Shown: in pieces, positions 33,981 through 44,890 of the stretch
Layout of the letters: each line of letters starts with the position of its first letter
Numbering within the stretch: position 1 is the stretch's first letter
Origin: Pseudoips prasinana
Taxonomy: Eukaryota > Arthropoda > Insecta > Lepidoptera > Nolidae
NCBI GenBank assembly: GCA_951640165.1
Contig: OX621257.1
Span: 8,691,201-8,755,200 of the forward strand
DNA: 64,000 nt
Reading direction: 5' to 3'
Translations under genes and position numbers: made by a program
Notes under the pieces: generated by a model
The model's input: the letters and a program-made list of their open reading frames with translations, nothing else
The model's database searches: none
What the model was told of the DNA's origin: nothing

Positions 33981-34084
33981 AAAAAACCACCACGCCGAGG
34001 TAGTAGCGAAGCGGCTAACCACTACGCTAACACCTATTGGATCAAGGGTCAGGTGAATAGGTTGTCCAGGAATTGTTAGTCGGA

Positions 34085-34690
34085 CCTAGGGTTGCCAACT
34101 GTACAGTATTATACTGTTTTTTACTAAATTATAATTTTTACTGTTGAACAAAAATAAAGTATAAAAAATACTGTTTACATTTATTCAGTTTATTTGTGAG
34201 TTCAGTAATGAATGCTAAGTGGCGGGAGGTTAGAAATAGAGCATCTACTAATATAATAAAAAAATGAGCTCTTAATTTTAATTTAAGTTATAATTGTGAT
34301 GAGGTGAATGAAGTTTTTTAAAAAGATTGTCAATTTAGAAGTTAAATAAATAAAATGCTGTTAATTTTTCTAAAATACTGTTTAATGTTCTTCATAGACC
34401 TTAATATACTTTATTTATAGTAAAAAAAGTTGGCAATCCTAGTCTGACCATGTGGTAACCCGTGACTTTAATCCGAACTTTAATTTTAATTTCAGTTATA
34501 ATTGTGATGAGGTGTATGAAGTTTTTAAAAAATATTGTAAATTTAGAAGATGAATAAATAAAATGCTGTAATTTTTTTCTTAAATACTGTTTTATAATCT
34601 TCATAGACCAGAATATACTTCGATTCTAGTAAAAAAAAAGTTGGCAACCCTAGCCTGACGTGGTAACCCGTGACTTTAACCCAAACCTTG
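34085..34690. mobile_element. MITE with internal tandem duplication
   Basis: Terminal inverted repeats 'agggttgccaact' (34089) and 'agttggcaaccct' (34650). The interior holds two direct repeats of roughly 205 bp (about 34273-34475 and 34483-34690) sharing 'ataattgtgatgaggtg', 'tttaaataaataaaatgctg'-like sequence, 'cttcatagacc' and 'gtggtaacccgtgactttaa'. The right TIR is itself duplicated (34430 and 34650). Confidence 0.65.
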
Positions 34691-35215
34691 ACCGTATTAT
34701 AGGTATTGAGCTAACGTCAGCTATTTCGTCGATATATGTGGCGTGCACGCACTGTAACCTTTTGACAAGTCATTTGAAATTCTTTCTTTTTATGTGTATC
34801 GTGATATATTAACGACTCGGAACAATTGATTTCAAGGACTGACCCTAATTGACACAAACTTTGTATAGACTTTGTAAAGTTTATGATGCGTTGACTTCAC
34901 TTTCACTATAAACAGTATTGCTAGTTAAATTACAAACCGGCATCATGTGGGAGACATCGTCTTCTTTCCAGGCAAAGCAATATGTATAGGTACTCTTGTC
35001 TCTCTACGGCACTTGCACTAAACATCTTTCACAATGTTTAGTGCAAAACACTAAACATATAAAATAGAATTAAAATCGACAAAAAATTACGACTACTTAA
35101 ATTAAATATTTATTTTAGTAATCTGGCAACTCCTTCTCTGTTCAGATTTACTTGCGAGTTGAGGTATTTCCGATCCGGTATACATAGCAACCTTCAAGAA
35201 GCGAGCCTATTCTTT
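34691..35215. other. No gene seen; short palindrome
   Basis: Contains an inverted pair 'tgcactaaacat' and 'atgtttagtgca' (35005-35045). No coding signal. Confidence 0.4.
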
Positions 35216-35335
35216 TCTTAAAGGCCGGCAACGCACTTGCGGCTCCGCTGGTGTTGCGAGTGTCCATGGGCGGCGGTGATCACTTACCATCAGGTGACCC
35301 ACGTGCTCGTTTGCTATCCTATTATATATATATAA
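35216..35335 (-). mobile_element. Family E, 5' part, minus strand
   Basis: 'aaaggccggcaacgcacttg', 'tggtgttgcgagtgtccatg' and 'ttaccatcaggtgacccacg' are the reverse complement of the 5' end of the longer element at 42415 and 49720. It ends in (TA)n. Confidence 0.7.
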
Positions 35336-35854
35336 AAAAATGCTGCGTTCTTTTGTCAATAATTTAAAAGAATTAAAATAAACGCTATAGATTATACAGT
35401 TATTTCGTACTTTTATCCCTACACGCAATATAAACAAATCCGCGGACCCCTGTCAAAGAATATTTTAAGCAAACAAAACGCCTTATAAAAATCTTTGTTC
35501 AATTTACTCGTGTTTTATGACTAACAATACGTTGTCGTCGCGGTGAGTTTTTGGCTTAACCTAGACGAGATTTATTACACTATTCCTAGTAAATAGGTTA
35601 GGAGTTAACTGACCTGCGCACCCCTGATGCACATACCACGAACCTCCTAGGGATTCCCAGTTTAAGAAACCCTGCTATATGGTAACTAATCCCCATTCTC
35701 ATTCTCGCACTCATAGCATGGTAAAATTAAAGCAGACGCATCATGTAGAGATCAATTTATTAGGCTAGACACTACTGTTACCTATACTGATATAAACTGT
35801 ACTGTACTGTTTATAGACATTTGAAATATTCACAGAATATTCAAGATACATCAT

Positions 35855-36139
35855 CATCATATTAGCCGAAAGACGTCCACTGCTGGACAAAAGCCTCCCC
35901 CATAGATCTCTACAACTGCTGGTCTTGCGCTATTCGCATCCAGTTGTTTCTAGCTACCCGCACTATGCGAACCGAAGTCATCGACATAGCCCGAAGAATT
36001 GCTAAACAGAAGTGGCAGTGCGCGGGGCACATAGCTCGTAGAACCGACGGCCGTTGGGGCAGAAAGGTTCTAGAGTGGCGACCACGAACCGGAAGACGCA
36101 GCGTGGGCAGGCCTCCTACAAGATGGACCGATGATCAAG
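35855..36139 (-). mobile_element. RTE insertion with twin-priming inversion
   Basis: 35855-35947 is the RTE 3' end in minus orientation ('tagccgaaagacgtccactg', 'cgctattcgcatccagttgt'). 35948-36139 is the preceding ORF segment in plus orientation, encoding 'HIARRTDGRWGRKVLEWRPR' and 'SVGRPPTRWTDD'. Compared with the collinear copy at 46363, about 16 bp between the two parts are missing. Confidence 0.7.
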
Positions 36140-36156
36140 TTTCATATACACTTTAA

Positions 36157-36237
36157 AATAAATCATTCAATTAAAATAAAACAATCATTTAACCCCCTTA
36201 AATATATAATGTAATAATTTTAATTGAATGATTTATC
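36157..36237. mobile_element. Short MITE / inverted repeat
   Basis: 'aaataaatcattcaatta' on the left and 'taattgaatgatttat' on the right enclose about 35 bp. Confidence 0.6.
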
Positions 36238-36279
36238 TCCCGTACAATAAACTTTTCTTTTTGTTGTTTTTACAGATAT

Positions 36280-36532
36280 TACATTTGACGGGCCCGTTGT
36301 CGTGGTTGGTGGATGCTTGCCTTTCACCCCGCAGGTCGGGGGTTCGATTCGCACGCAAGACAAATACTTGTGTGCATGAACATATGTCTGTTTGTCCTGA
36401 GTCTGGATGTAATTAATTATATAAGTATGTATTTACAAAAGAAATGTAGTAGGTATATCAGTAATCTGGTTTCCATAGTACAAGCTCTGCTTAGTTTGGG
36501 ATCAGATGACTGTGTGTGAATAGGATATTATT
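36280..36532 (+). mobile_element. SINE family C, full length
   Basis: The clearest plus-strand copy: A-box-like 'cgtggttggtggatgcttgc', B box 'gggttcgattcgcacg', then 'gtgcatgaacatatgtctgt', 'tctggtttccatagtacaag' and 'tagtttgggatcagatgact', ending in (TTA)n. ORFs at 36228-36519 are shadows. Confidence 0.8.
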
Positions 36533-36539
36533 ATTATTA

Positions 36540-36760
36540 TGGTACGGAACCCTTCATAGCTACAGCATGGGGCCCTTCAAAAAAGGAGTTATAAGGTTTC
36601 TAAAGAGTCGGCAACGCGCTAATGATGCCCCTGGTGTTGCAAGCGTTCATAGGCTACAGTGACCACTTACCATCAGGTGGGCTGTATGCTTGTTTGCCAG
36701 CTCAGAAGTATAAAAAAAAAGCAAGTTTGACTCGCACTTGGCCGGTTTTATTAGATAAAT
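36540..36760 (-). mobile_element. Repeat P interrupted by family E
   Basis: Flanks 'ggtacggaacccttcatagc' and 'tttgactcgcacttggccgg' are the ends of repeat P (intact copy at 60463-61010). Between them (36598-36715) lies the 5' part of family E, minus strand ('gagtcggcaacgcgctaatg', 'taccatcaggtgggctgtat'). Confidence 0.6.
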
Positions 36761-37125
36761 GTGTTTTTCTGATATACCAGCAGAATACAAACCTGTCAAT
36801 AGTATATTTATGTAGAAGCATTTATAGTTCCGTTAACAAATCATAAATTATCATTAATATTCGTGTATGTCTAAATGTTTACTTACGTATAATAGAGAAA
36901 CAGGTAAACAATCACATATACGAAACGTAAATTACTTTAGGTAATGAGCAGGAAATCGTTCCACTTCAAGGCGCTATTACACTTGTACATATTAAGGCTT
37001 GGAAGACCACTGTACCTTAGTGGTAAAAGCCATTATGTGCCTTTGAGGCTACGGGGTGCCTTTGATAGCAAGATTTAGATAATATCCTTCTGTCTATAAC
37101 TTTTACATAATAACTCCATGTTGTA

Positions 37126-37285
37126 CGTGTGGCTCAGCGTTTAAGACAGTCACCTCGTCATTTCGTGTCCCGGGTTCAAATCCCGCGCAGGTTATTCCTG
37201 AACTTTGTGTCTATCAATTATATGTTTTGTATAATATCCCGCAACACAGGGATAATTTACCTAGTGTGAGCGCTTTGCCTTTAAA
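37126..37285 (+). mobile_element. SINE family A
   Basis: Head 'gtgtggctcagcgtttaaga' and B box 'gggttcaaatcccgcg', body 'tcaattatatgttttgtata' and 'cgcaacacagggataattta'. Confidence 0.75.
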
Positions 37286-37349
37286 ACAATTTCTTTAATT
37301 TTCATTATACAATTATCTATTTTAATTATCGTATCTACATAATAATTTG

Positions 37350-37402
37350 CCTCGTTGGTCTAGCTGTAGCAAATTCAGCCCCAGATGCGGTTCTGGGTTC
37401 TG
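37350..37402 (+). mobile_element. SINE family B, 5' fragment
   Basis: 'tgcctcgttggtctagctgt' and 'gcggttctgggttctg' match the SINE B head; the body is absent. Confidence 0.55.
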
Positions 37403-37499
37403 AAAATAAATATAAGCACAGAAAAATAGAATCTACATACATATATATACACCAGTGAACTTTTCGTGGTTTGGATCTTGGATCATGATAGCTGGTTCT

Positions 37500-37870
37500 T
37501 CATAATCATCAGCCCATGATCCTTTATTCAAGCAAAGTCTGCACATGCTACGCGTCTTCAAAAAATCCAAACCTTTTTATGGGACAATGTATATGCTTCT
37601 CCTACAAACTTTCCAATGATATCAGTCATCTGTCAAACAAAAAATTTCAAACAGCAATTAAGGCAAAATTCTGTAGCTATGACTATGGCGATGATCAAAT
37701 TGCATGGGGAAAAAGAATACTTACTAAAAAAATAATATTAAAAAGATTGAACACAACGCATTTAGATAATTATATGTGATCCTGATATGTTTTAATAAAA
37801 GGATTCCTATTTATTTCTGGCAGTGTTTCTCAATAGCTGCCACGTAAAGCACCACAAGAAAGGATAATAT
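37500..37870 (+). pseudogene. LINE (family a) ORF C-terminus with 3' UTR
   Basis: The plus-strand frame ending at 37779 reads 'YKLSNDISHLSNKKFQTAIK' and then 'AKFCSYDYGDDQIAW', the C-terminal end of a CR1/jockey-like polyprotein (compare the YNKLP-x-x-I pattern of that clade). The 3' UTR 'aaaggattcctatttatttc' and 'caatagctgccacgta' is shared with 12850 and 31150. The 5'-truncated copy has no catalytic domain. Confidence 0.6.
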
Positions 37871-38076
37871 GTGAAGGTCCAAAAAACCTTTTAAACTGCA
37901 AAAATATTTATTTTATAACTATGACTAATTCCCTAAAAACTATGAAGCTTGCATGATCCGTTATGGCCTACCGACTTTCAACAAACAACCTTCCAAAATT
38001 ATAGGAATAAATCTTATAAAAGAACAATTAAATATTTCAGCATTCAAGTGGTTTTTGCTTTTTTGTAAACTGTTTG

Positions 38077-38521
38077 TGTATACAACATGTAACTTAAGTA
38101 ACGCACATCCTGAAAATAGTTTGTTCAGCATCGTTTACTGAATTGATTTATATCATTTTTAATTAAGGTAATTTTTATTCCAAAGTAATTCAAACTCCGG
38201 AAATTATTGTCATATTAACCCTGTACAGTCAAAACAAATTGAAATGGACCACATAAGTCAAAGTAATAAAACTTTTAAAGTCGCAGTTTTATTTGTATTC
38301 ATACAAATTCCATCATTCAATACAAAATACAGAAATAAACTTTATTCCAAGAAACTAATTTAGTAAATAACAATGCATATACATGTTAAATTAAAAATTC
38401 AGTGCATGTATTATGATTACACCGTAATATTGCATGTATTATGATTACACCGTAATATTCTAATTGGGGTGTTTGAGGGTGTGCGTTAATTACGTTACAT
38501 GTTGTATACAAATATATTATC
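38077..38521. mobile_element. TIR element T1, about 440 bp, copy 1
   Basis: The terminal inverted repeats pair 'tatacaacatgtaacttaag' (plus 'taacgcacatcct') with 'gtgtgcgttaattacgttac' (plus 'atgttgtata'). The interior matches the copy at 62634-63042 in reverse ('gtcaaaacaaattgaaatgg', 'attccatcattcaatacaaa'). This copy has a 28-bp direct duplication (38404-38431 and 38432-38459). Non-coding; a non-autonomous DNA transposon, superfamily undetermined. Confidence 0.75.
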
Positions 38522-38689
38522 GGCAGCTAATGACGAGAGATGACGAGTCACTTGGCTCGGTCAATCACCGCATGATTATGTCAGATGCATAAGATTCAAT
38601 AGATTTGTGAATTTACGTTCTACCATTTTGATTTATTGTTACACTGAGATCATTAAACTGTAACAGATACCTATTGTTGTATTAACACG

Positions 38690-38995
38690 AATTGAAAAAT
38701 GTATTAGACAGAACCATCCAGACAATATGTAATAAAAATATAGCTAAAATTTAAAATTTAGATAATTAAACCTACATATGATCCTGGACAATACTTAATT
38801 TAAGTTAGCTAAATATCGTTAATATTATAAAATAAATCTTATTGTAAATTATTTCCTACAATCAGTGTACCTAAATATCTATATGTAACTAGAAATAATT
38901 ATATATTACTACGAACATGTTCTGACTATTTACAAGCGCTTTTTTAAAGTCTACGTGAATAAAAACCTTTTTTATTTTATATTTTTATTTTATAA
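38690..38995 (+). mobile_element. Dispersed repeat R
   Basis: 'agacagaaccatccagacaa', 'acctacatatgatcctggac', 'tgttctgactatttacaagc' and 'gtctacgtgaataaaaacc' with a T-rich end. Confidence 0.7.
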
Positions 38996-39218
38996 TTACT
39001 GTCGTAAAATTCAATCTTTTGATGAACTACCGATATTAACTACAGATACTTCTAGACTCGACCGGTTTATTTATCTGTATTTTATTTTTCCTTTTCTGTC
39101 CCTATTTTCAATGTTGTTTAGCTGAAGACCGAAAAGTAGGTTGTTATTATTATATTGCCAGATATTTTGTATTCGTTTCTCTTTGTATAATTACGTTTTA
39201 ACTACACCGTGTTCGTTT

Positions 39219-42177
39219 GGGCCTGAGACAAATGGTAAACAAATCATAAAACAGGTATTTTTAGTGTACTTTTTACACCACGGAATGATAATATCAACTA
39301 AAACATATTTGTTGAATATTTTAAACTACTTGCTTGTAAAAAAATATTGTAAAATAACCACCTGTGCCTTTTTAATGATTCTCGCTTAAACTATATACAT
39401 TTAAGTAATCTAAGCATTTTTTACATAAATATGAAATTATTTTATTAAATTTGACATTATAAAAAGCTAAAAATGATACTGAATATAAAATATGGAACAT
39501 AATATAATACAGTAAAATGAAGATATACAGTTATTAATTGAACTGAACGTAGAATTATACGACTTTCGTATTTAGCTAGGTTATAGCCGCCATGTTCACT
39601 ACGATCAAATTCTTGACGTGATTTTGTTTTCTCTGCTATTTTCGATATATCTTGTTATTAATTGTGTAATATTGTTGTATTTGTTAAGTTTTATTTTTGC
39701 GCTACGTTTCCTTATATTATTTTTCGTTTAGCTTTTATCACCAGAACATTTTATGGGTGATAATGAGTGAACCCGGACCAAGCAGTGCTTGTACTTTTAC
39801 TTCGCCGAAGAAAAAGCGTTCTAAGCTTACTGCAATGCGTTCTACAGATAAAGAAACTGTTATCAACATATTTAAGCATGTAGAAGAAACTTGGCCCAAA
39901 GATTCGTATCCTTACAAAAGTGATAATGTGAATAAGACTGCCGAAATAATGGGAATATCGCGAGCCTCAGTATACCGATTCGTGAAGGAAAAAAAGGAAA
40001 CAGGACGGCTCGAGTCACCTCCACCTCCATCACGAAAACCGTCTTTGATTGATAGCTTAGACATGTCCATATGTTTTATTTTAACAATGAATTGCCGACA
40101 ATTGATAAGGTCCTGGAGGCTGTGAATGCTGACGATACATTACCGAATTTTAAGCGGAGTACGTTTTATAAATTATTGCATAAATTACAATTCAAATATG
40201 CAAAACGCAGCCGCAAGAGTGCTCTTATTGACAGAGATGATATAGTCCTTTGGCGAATCAAATACTTAAACACTATTGTTAAATTGAGAAATGAAGGACG
40301 AAAAATCTATTATACCGATGAAACTTGGCTCAATGAAGGTTTGTTGAAAGATATAAATTTCATTTAATTGATATTAATCTTTTAAGTAAGGAAAATCAAT
40401 AACATTATATTATGAAATAAATGAATAATTTTTTATTTGACTTATAATGTGATTTGAAATAAATTAATGTCTTATTTTATGTGCCCAGACATTGGATATA
40501 GAAAAGAAATCACTTTTTATGTATATAAAAGTATATTAATTAATTGTAATTATATGTTACTTTTATTTCTTACAGGACACACTAGAAACAAAGTTTGGCA
40601 AGATGAGTCAATAATTTCATCAAAGGAAGCGCACCGGGAAGGATTATCCACTGGTTTGAAAAATCCAAGTGGAAAAGGATAACGCCTCATAGTGCTTCAT
40701 ATAGGTATTGTATACATTATACAATATAATAATACATTTTCAATAATAATTGTAATATAGTACACACACACAAATATGAATTTAATAAGTAATTCAAATG
40801 ATTAATAAATATAATATGATTCAAGAAATAAAATAACAATTAAAATAAAATTACAAATATTCTTCTATTTTTTACACTAATTTGTAATTGCTCTCCTCCC
40901 TTCTACTTTGCCGTGCCCTATCGGGTCCGTAATGTACTTTATACTATAACAACAGCTGTAACTAAATTATGGAGTGCAACAAATGATTGAATTGGATTGT
41001 ATGTATGTCACATAGTATGTATGTTGACAAACTCATATCTGGATGAAAAGAGTAATGATTGTTGTGGATCTAAGCAAAGCACCCATGTGAAACTGTTGGT
41101 ATGGATTCTGTCAACAGCTTGGTTCATTATGTGATAACTTTACCTTTTGTAAATTAATAGAAAATATTTATTGAAACTCCAGCTATGTTGTTGCAAGAGT
41201 GTTTATGAGAGAGGGTGACACAGTTGCCTAATTATTTTTTTATTGAATACTATTATATATTTTCAGGGTCAGACACAGGCTTCTTACAAGGTGGTGACTT
41301 AATTTTTGAAGCAAAAAGAAGTGATGGAGATTATCACTCCGAAATGGATGCCTACAACTTTGAGAAGTGGTTTACTGAAATAATTCCAAAATTAGAGCCT
41401 AACTCTGTTGTTGTCATGGACAATGCACCATATCACTCCAGAAAAAAAGAGAAAATTCCCACTTCCGCCAGCAAAAAAAGTGTAATACAGGCATGGCTAA
41501 ATGAAAAAAACATATCCTTTCAAGAAACTGAAGTCAAAGTTCAACTTCTTGAAAGAATAAAACAAATCAAAGAAAATTATCAAACATATGTAATTGATGA
41601 AATGGCCCAGGTGAATGGAATCACAGTGTTAAGGCTCCCACCTTATCACTGTGAATTAAATCCTATTGAATTAATCTGGGCTCAAGTGAAAGGATATGTT
41701 GCAAAAACTAATAAAAGTTTTAAATTAAAGGAAGTAAAGTCTTTATTAGTCGATGCTCTAAATGGGGTCACAGTGGAGAATTGGCAAAAGTGTATTGACC
41801 ATGTCATAAAAGAAGAGCAGAGAATGTTAAGAATTGATGGTATTATTGATGATGTGGTGGACCAATTTGTTATTCATGTTGGAGATAATTCTTCTTCTGA
41901 GGATGATGAATAAAATGATTTTTAATTTGTGTACTTGTCTTATTTGTAATATCCATACATATGTTAAGTGAAATTTTTAAATTAAAGCAACTGAATGATT
42001 GTAGAGTTTATTAAGTCCAGTGGTGAAGTCTGTAACTAAACATAATGCAGCTTCTTCCTTTTTCATATTTTACACTAACATTTACATTCCTTAAACACAG
42101 AACATATTTTTACCCCAGAGTTGGGTAAAAAAACTTTGATAACCATTGGTTTCATTGTTTACATTTTGTCTCAGACC
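39219..42177 (+). mobile_element. Sailor-like (DD82E) IS630-Tc1-mariner transposon
   Basis: About 2.96 kb, the largest single element here. Inverted termini: left 'cctgagacaaatggtaaaca' (39222) pairs with right 'tgtttacattttgtctcaga' (42156). Exact ends and the target duplication are not resolved. It encloses a three-exon transposase (39763-41913) with first exon, two GT-AG introns and an intact last exon. The spacing of 82 residues between the second Asp and the Glu matches the DD82E class described as Sailor; that assignment is family knowledge plus counting in this sequence. Confidence 0.75.
39763..41913 (+). pseudogene. DD82E transposase, three exons, frameshift and nonsense
   Basis: The protein would cut and join the element's ends in the nucleus. 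Exon 1 (39763-40338): nuclear-localisation-like 'PKKKRSK' (residues 15-21), then a helix-turn-helix ending 'GISRASVYRFVKEKKETGR'. Near 40065-40072 the frame shifts (net minus one base, modulo three); the new frame reaches 'YYTDETWLNEG' with the first catalytic Asp. Intron 1 is 40339-40575. Exon 2 (40576-40704) has an in-frame TAA at 40680. Intron 2 is 40705-41266. Exon 3 (41267-41913) is open and carries 'VVVMDNAPYH' (second Asp) and 'LNPIELIWAQVKGY' (Glu), ending in an acidic tail. I chose the ATG at 39763 over one 22 codons upstream because MSEPG starts the hydrophilic protein. Splice sites are consistent in phase. The copy cannot encode a full protein as it stands. Confidence 0.8.
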
Positions 42178-42414
42178 ATTCTGAATTTACTATAGCTGGG
42201 TATAAGCAGCCGAAATTGTACTGTATAACCTCTTAGCATTAGACTTCACAGCACTCCACATATTAATATTGTTTTTGTTTTAGTAATCTGTGAAAACGCC
42301 GTGGGTTTACTCCTAACATTATACAGTGTTATTACTTTTAATATATAAGCTCATATTGTACAACTGATGTTTTCCAAATAAATAACATAATATCTGTAGT
42401 TAATAATTGTTGTT

Positions 42415-42722
42415 TTTTATATAACAGGGCGACAAACGAGCAAGGGGGTCACCTGATGGTACGTGATCACCGCCGCCCAAGGACACTCGCAACACCAAGG
42501 TGTCGCGGGTACGTTGCCGGCCCTGAAAACAGTCCGCAAACAATTGTTGCGGAACCTCCCCACCCCCACCTCTATGAGCTCTAGCGACCTTACTCACACT
42601 CAGAAACACAAAATTAAAATATTAATTTTATTGTTAAGGAATGTCTTTTGTAAGGTGGAGGTGTTTCCCCAGTCGGGCTGCTCTTTGAGCGAATGAGCGC
42701 TGTGCCCTATCTCTACCAATAT
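42415..42722 (+). mobile_element. Family E retroposon, full length
   Basis: 'aggtgtcgcgggtacgttgc', 'atgagctctagcgaccttac', 'aaggaatgtcttttgtaagg' and 'gggctgctctttgagcgaat'. Aligns along its length with 49720-49985. Overlapping short ORFs on both strands are shadows. Confidence 0.7.
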
Positions 42723-42795
42723 CGTAGTTCTTAATAGAATACATTATCTAAAACTAAATAAGACTAGAACTCGTTTCGTACCGACTCTGACTAAG

Positions 42796-43155
42796 CCTCA
42801 TTATAACAGCTATAACCATCTTAGGGGATATGCCATAATCGCCACGCTTGGAAGACGGGTTGGCGATCGCAGTAATTGGTCACAGTACTTAGAAAGAAGC
42901 TTCATATTTTATCTTATCTTAGAACATTATTCCCAGACGGCTATCTGATTCCAAACTAAGCAGAGCTTGTAGTATGGAAACCAGTTAACATTATACTACT
43001 TTTCTTTTGAAAATACATACTTATATAGATAATTACACCCACACTCAGGACAAACACACATGTTCATAGACACAAATATCTGTCCCGGGTGGGAATCGAA
43101 CCCACGACCTGGGGCATGAAAGGCAAGCATTTACCAACCACGTTATCTGGCCGTA
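42796..43155. mobile_element. Composite: family F (plus) with SINE C (minus)
   Basis: 42796-42897 is the 5' half of family F ('ggatatgccataatcgccac', 'ggttggcgatcgcagtaatt'). At 'cagaaagaagcttcatattt'-like sequence it passes into a minus-strand SINE C (42915-43155, 'tgggaatcgaacccacgacc'). The same junction recurs at 48660. Confidence 0.7.
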
Positions 43156-43159
43156 TGGC

Positions 43160-43290
43160 CAGTGGTTACCTTAGTGTCGCGTTGTGTAACTGTAAGTCGC
43201 TCAGACGCATCTAACATCCGTGCCCTCCGAAGCACGGAGCCTTTCAGACATCGGTCATACATTTACGGGTTGCCAACTGCCTATTTAAAA
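43160..43290 (-). mobile_element. Fragment of repeat K
   Basis: 'gtgccctccgaagcacggag' and 'actgtaagtcgctcagacgc' parallel 31010-31100. Strand follows the longer copy at 30845. Confidence 0.4.
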
Positions 43291-43824
43291 ATTATGAATT
43301 ACTTGAATATTTCTGACAGAAAGTTTATCATTGTTAAAAAGAAAAAGAAAGTATTAATTTTTTAATTATATCTACTTCGTTAAAATAAAAATAAAATAAT
43401 TTGATTCATATCGAAATAATTAGTGAGTATTTAATGAATGGACTTTATTATAAAATAGAATAAAAAGACGCAGCACATCGGCAATTAGACTAAGTAGTAC
43501 AATCTCCGTACACCAGAACGAGACAGATATACATTTATCACTATTACTTCAGTGAAAGTACAATCATTCCGGCGCACATAGAAAGCCTAAAATAGTTCAA
43601 TTTTCTTTATCTTTTTCCTTTTTGGGTAGCACAAAGGCTTGTTTTTTACGTTGAAAACGAAAGTTCTTATCTATTGGTTACGATAGTTGATTTGTATTAT
43701 ATTGTCGCGAGTAACAGGTTACTAAATATTTCAATGCGATGTTTTATACTAGACTACATTCCTTTTTCAGCACAGTTTGCTGTAATATAAGAGTGACATA
43801 ATATGTCTGTAAATAGTACAATTC
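43291..43824. other. No gene seen
   Basis: AT-rich with no recognised repeat. Confidence 0.4.
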
Positions 43825-44052
43825 TCGTCATCATGTCAGCCAAATTAGGCCCACGGCTGGACAAAAGCCTCCCCAAAGAATGGGGGGATATACTATAATT
43901 GCAGACGGGTTGGCGATTGCAGTTTGATGGTCATAGTTCACAGAAAAAAGCTGCTGACCGTTCTCTGGTACGTATTCCTTCGGACGATTTCTAGGCCCAC
44001 CACGGGATGAGATGGGGTGATGTAATTCTATGTCACCATCACACAGCAATTC
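43825..44052 (+). mobile_element. Family F retroposon, degraded
   Basis: 'cccacggctggacaaaagcc', 'gcagacgggttggcgattgc', 'ttctctggtacgtattcctt' and 'gggatgagatggggtgatgt'. A minus-strand ORF here is a shadow. Confidence 0.65.
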
Positions 44053-44569
44053 TCTTGTAAGAAATAAAAGGAATTTAGTGATCCTAAGTCAAAATAAGGC
44101 CTTTTTTGTTTGCCTTGCTTTATATATATAAAAAAATTGTAAATAACAACAACAAACACAATTTCTGTTTTTTATATTATTAATTAAAGTTGCTGATTTT
44201 TTGGAAATATATGTTTTACACAAATTCAACCTATTAACCTGTTCGTCCCGGCTATAATCATTAAACAACGGTCGATTTCTATGACAGCTCTCAACAACTC
44301 TGACACTAGAGCAACGACTGCCTTTTAAAAAAAGAAAGAAAATAACGCTAAAGTAAAAATAAAAAAATAATTTGAATCATCGGTGAACATCAGAACATCC
44401 AATAGTAAGATGCATTTCAAAACTTTGAGTTTTAATGAGATTTTGCCACACGACAGGATGATATAACTTGACTTAGACCTCATTAAACGAGACATAGTTA
44501 GACTAGGTGATAAATATTATTTGGCTACCTGTAATGATTTTCGTAAATGTTCTCATGATCAAGTTCTTA

Positions 44570-44890
44570 TATAAATAATCCTCCACTATAAGCCTTCCAA
44601 ATAGGGTTGCACTGAGCGTACCTCTCTCCATGGCGTCTCCACACTTTAATCATTCCATCATCAGACTTCAGGCAAAATCTGGACTTATCTGTGAATAAAC
44701 TCCCAGCTTCATCATTCCAGTGACTCGACTGACAGCAAAATTGACTCGAGGTACTCGATGCTTTATGGCGAGAAGGGAGCCCTTGGCAGGCAAGTGGCAA
44801 TTAATACCTGATGAATTGCGCCTTCTTCTTACAGTTTTTGATAAGTGTTTTAAAGATTGTTCGATGCAGGAATTTCGTTGACGGCTCATT
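44570..44890 (-). pseudogene. Tc1-like transposase fragment
   Basis: Two overlapping minus-strand frames together spell a Tc1 signature. 'LLAIKHRVPRVNFAV' (compare L-x-x-KHR-x-x-R-x-x-FA) is in one frame; 'SSHWNDEAGSLFTDKSRFCL' and 'GMIKVWRRHGERYAQCNP' are in the other. The motif around the first catalytic Asp (normally FTDES) reads FTDKS. The rest of the catalytic domain is missing, so this is a short, frameshifted remnant. Confidence 0.75.

Noticed and set aside
39763..41913. Domesticated (host) transposase gene
   Set aside because: The frameshift in exon 1, the nonsense codon in exon 2 and recognisable inverted termini fit a decaying transposon better.
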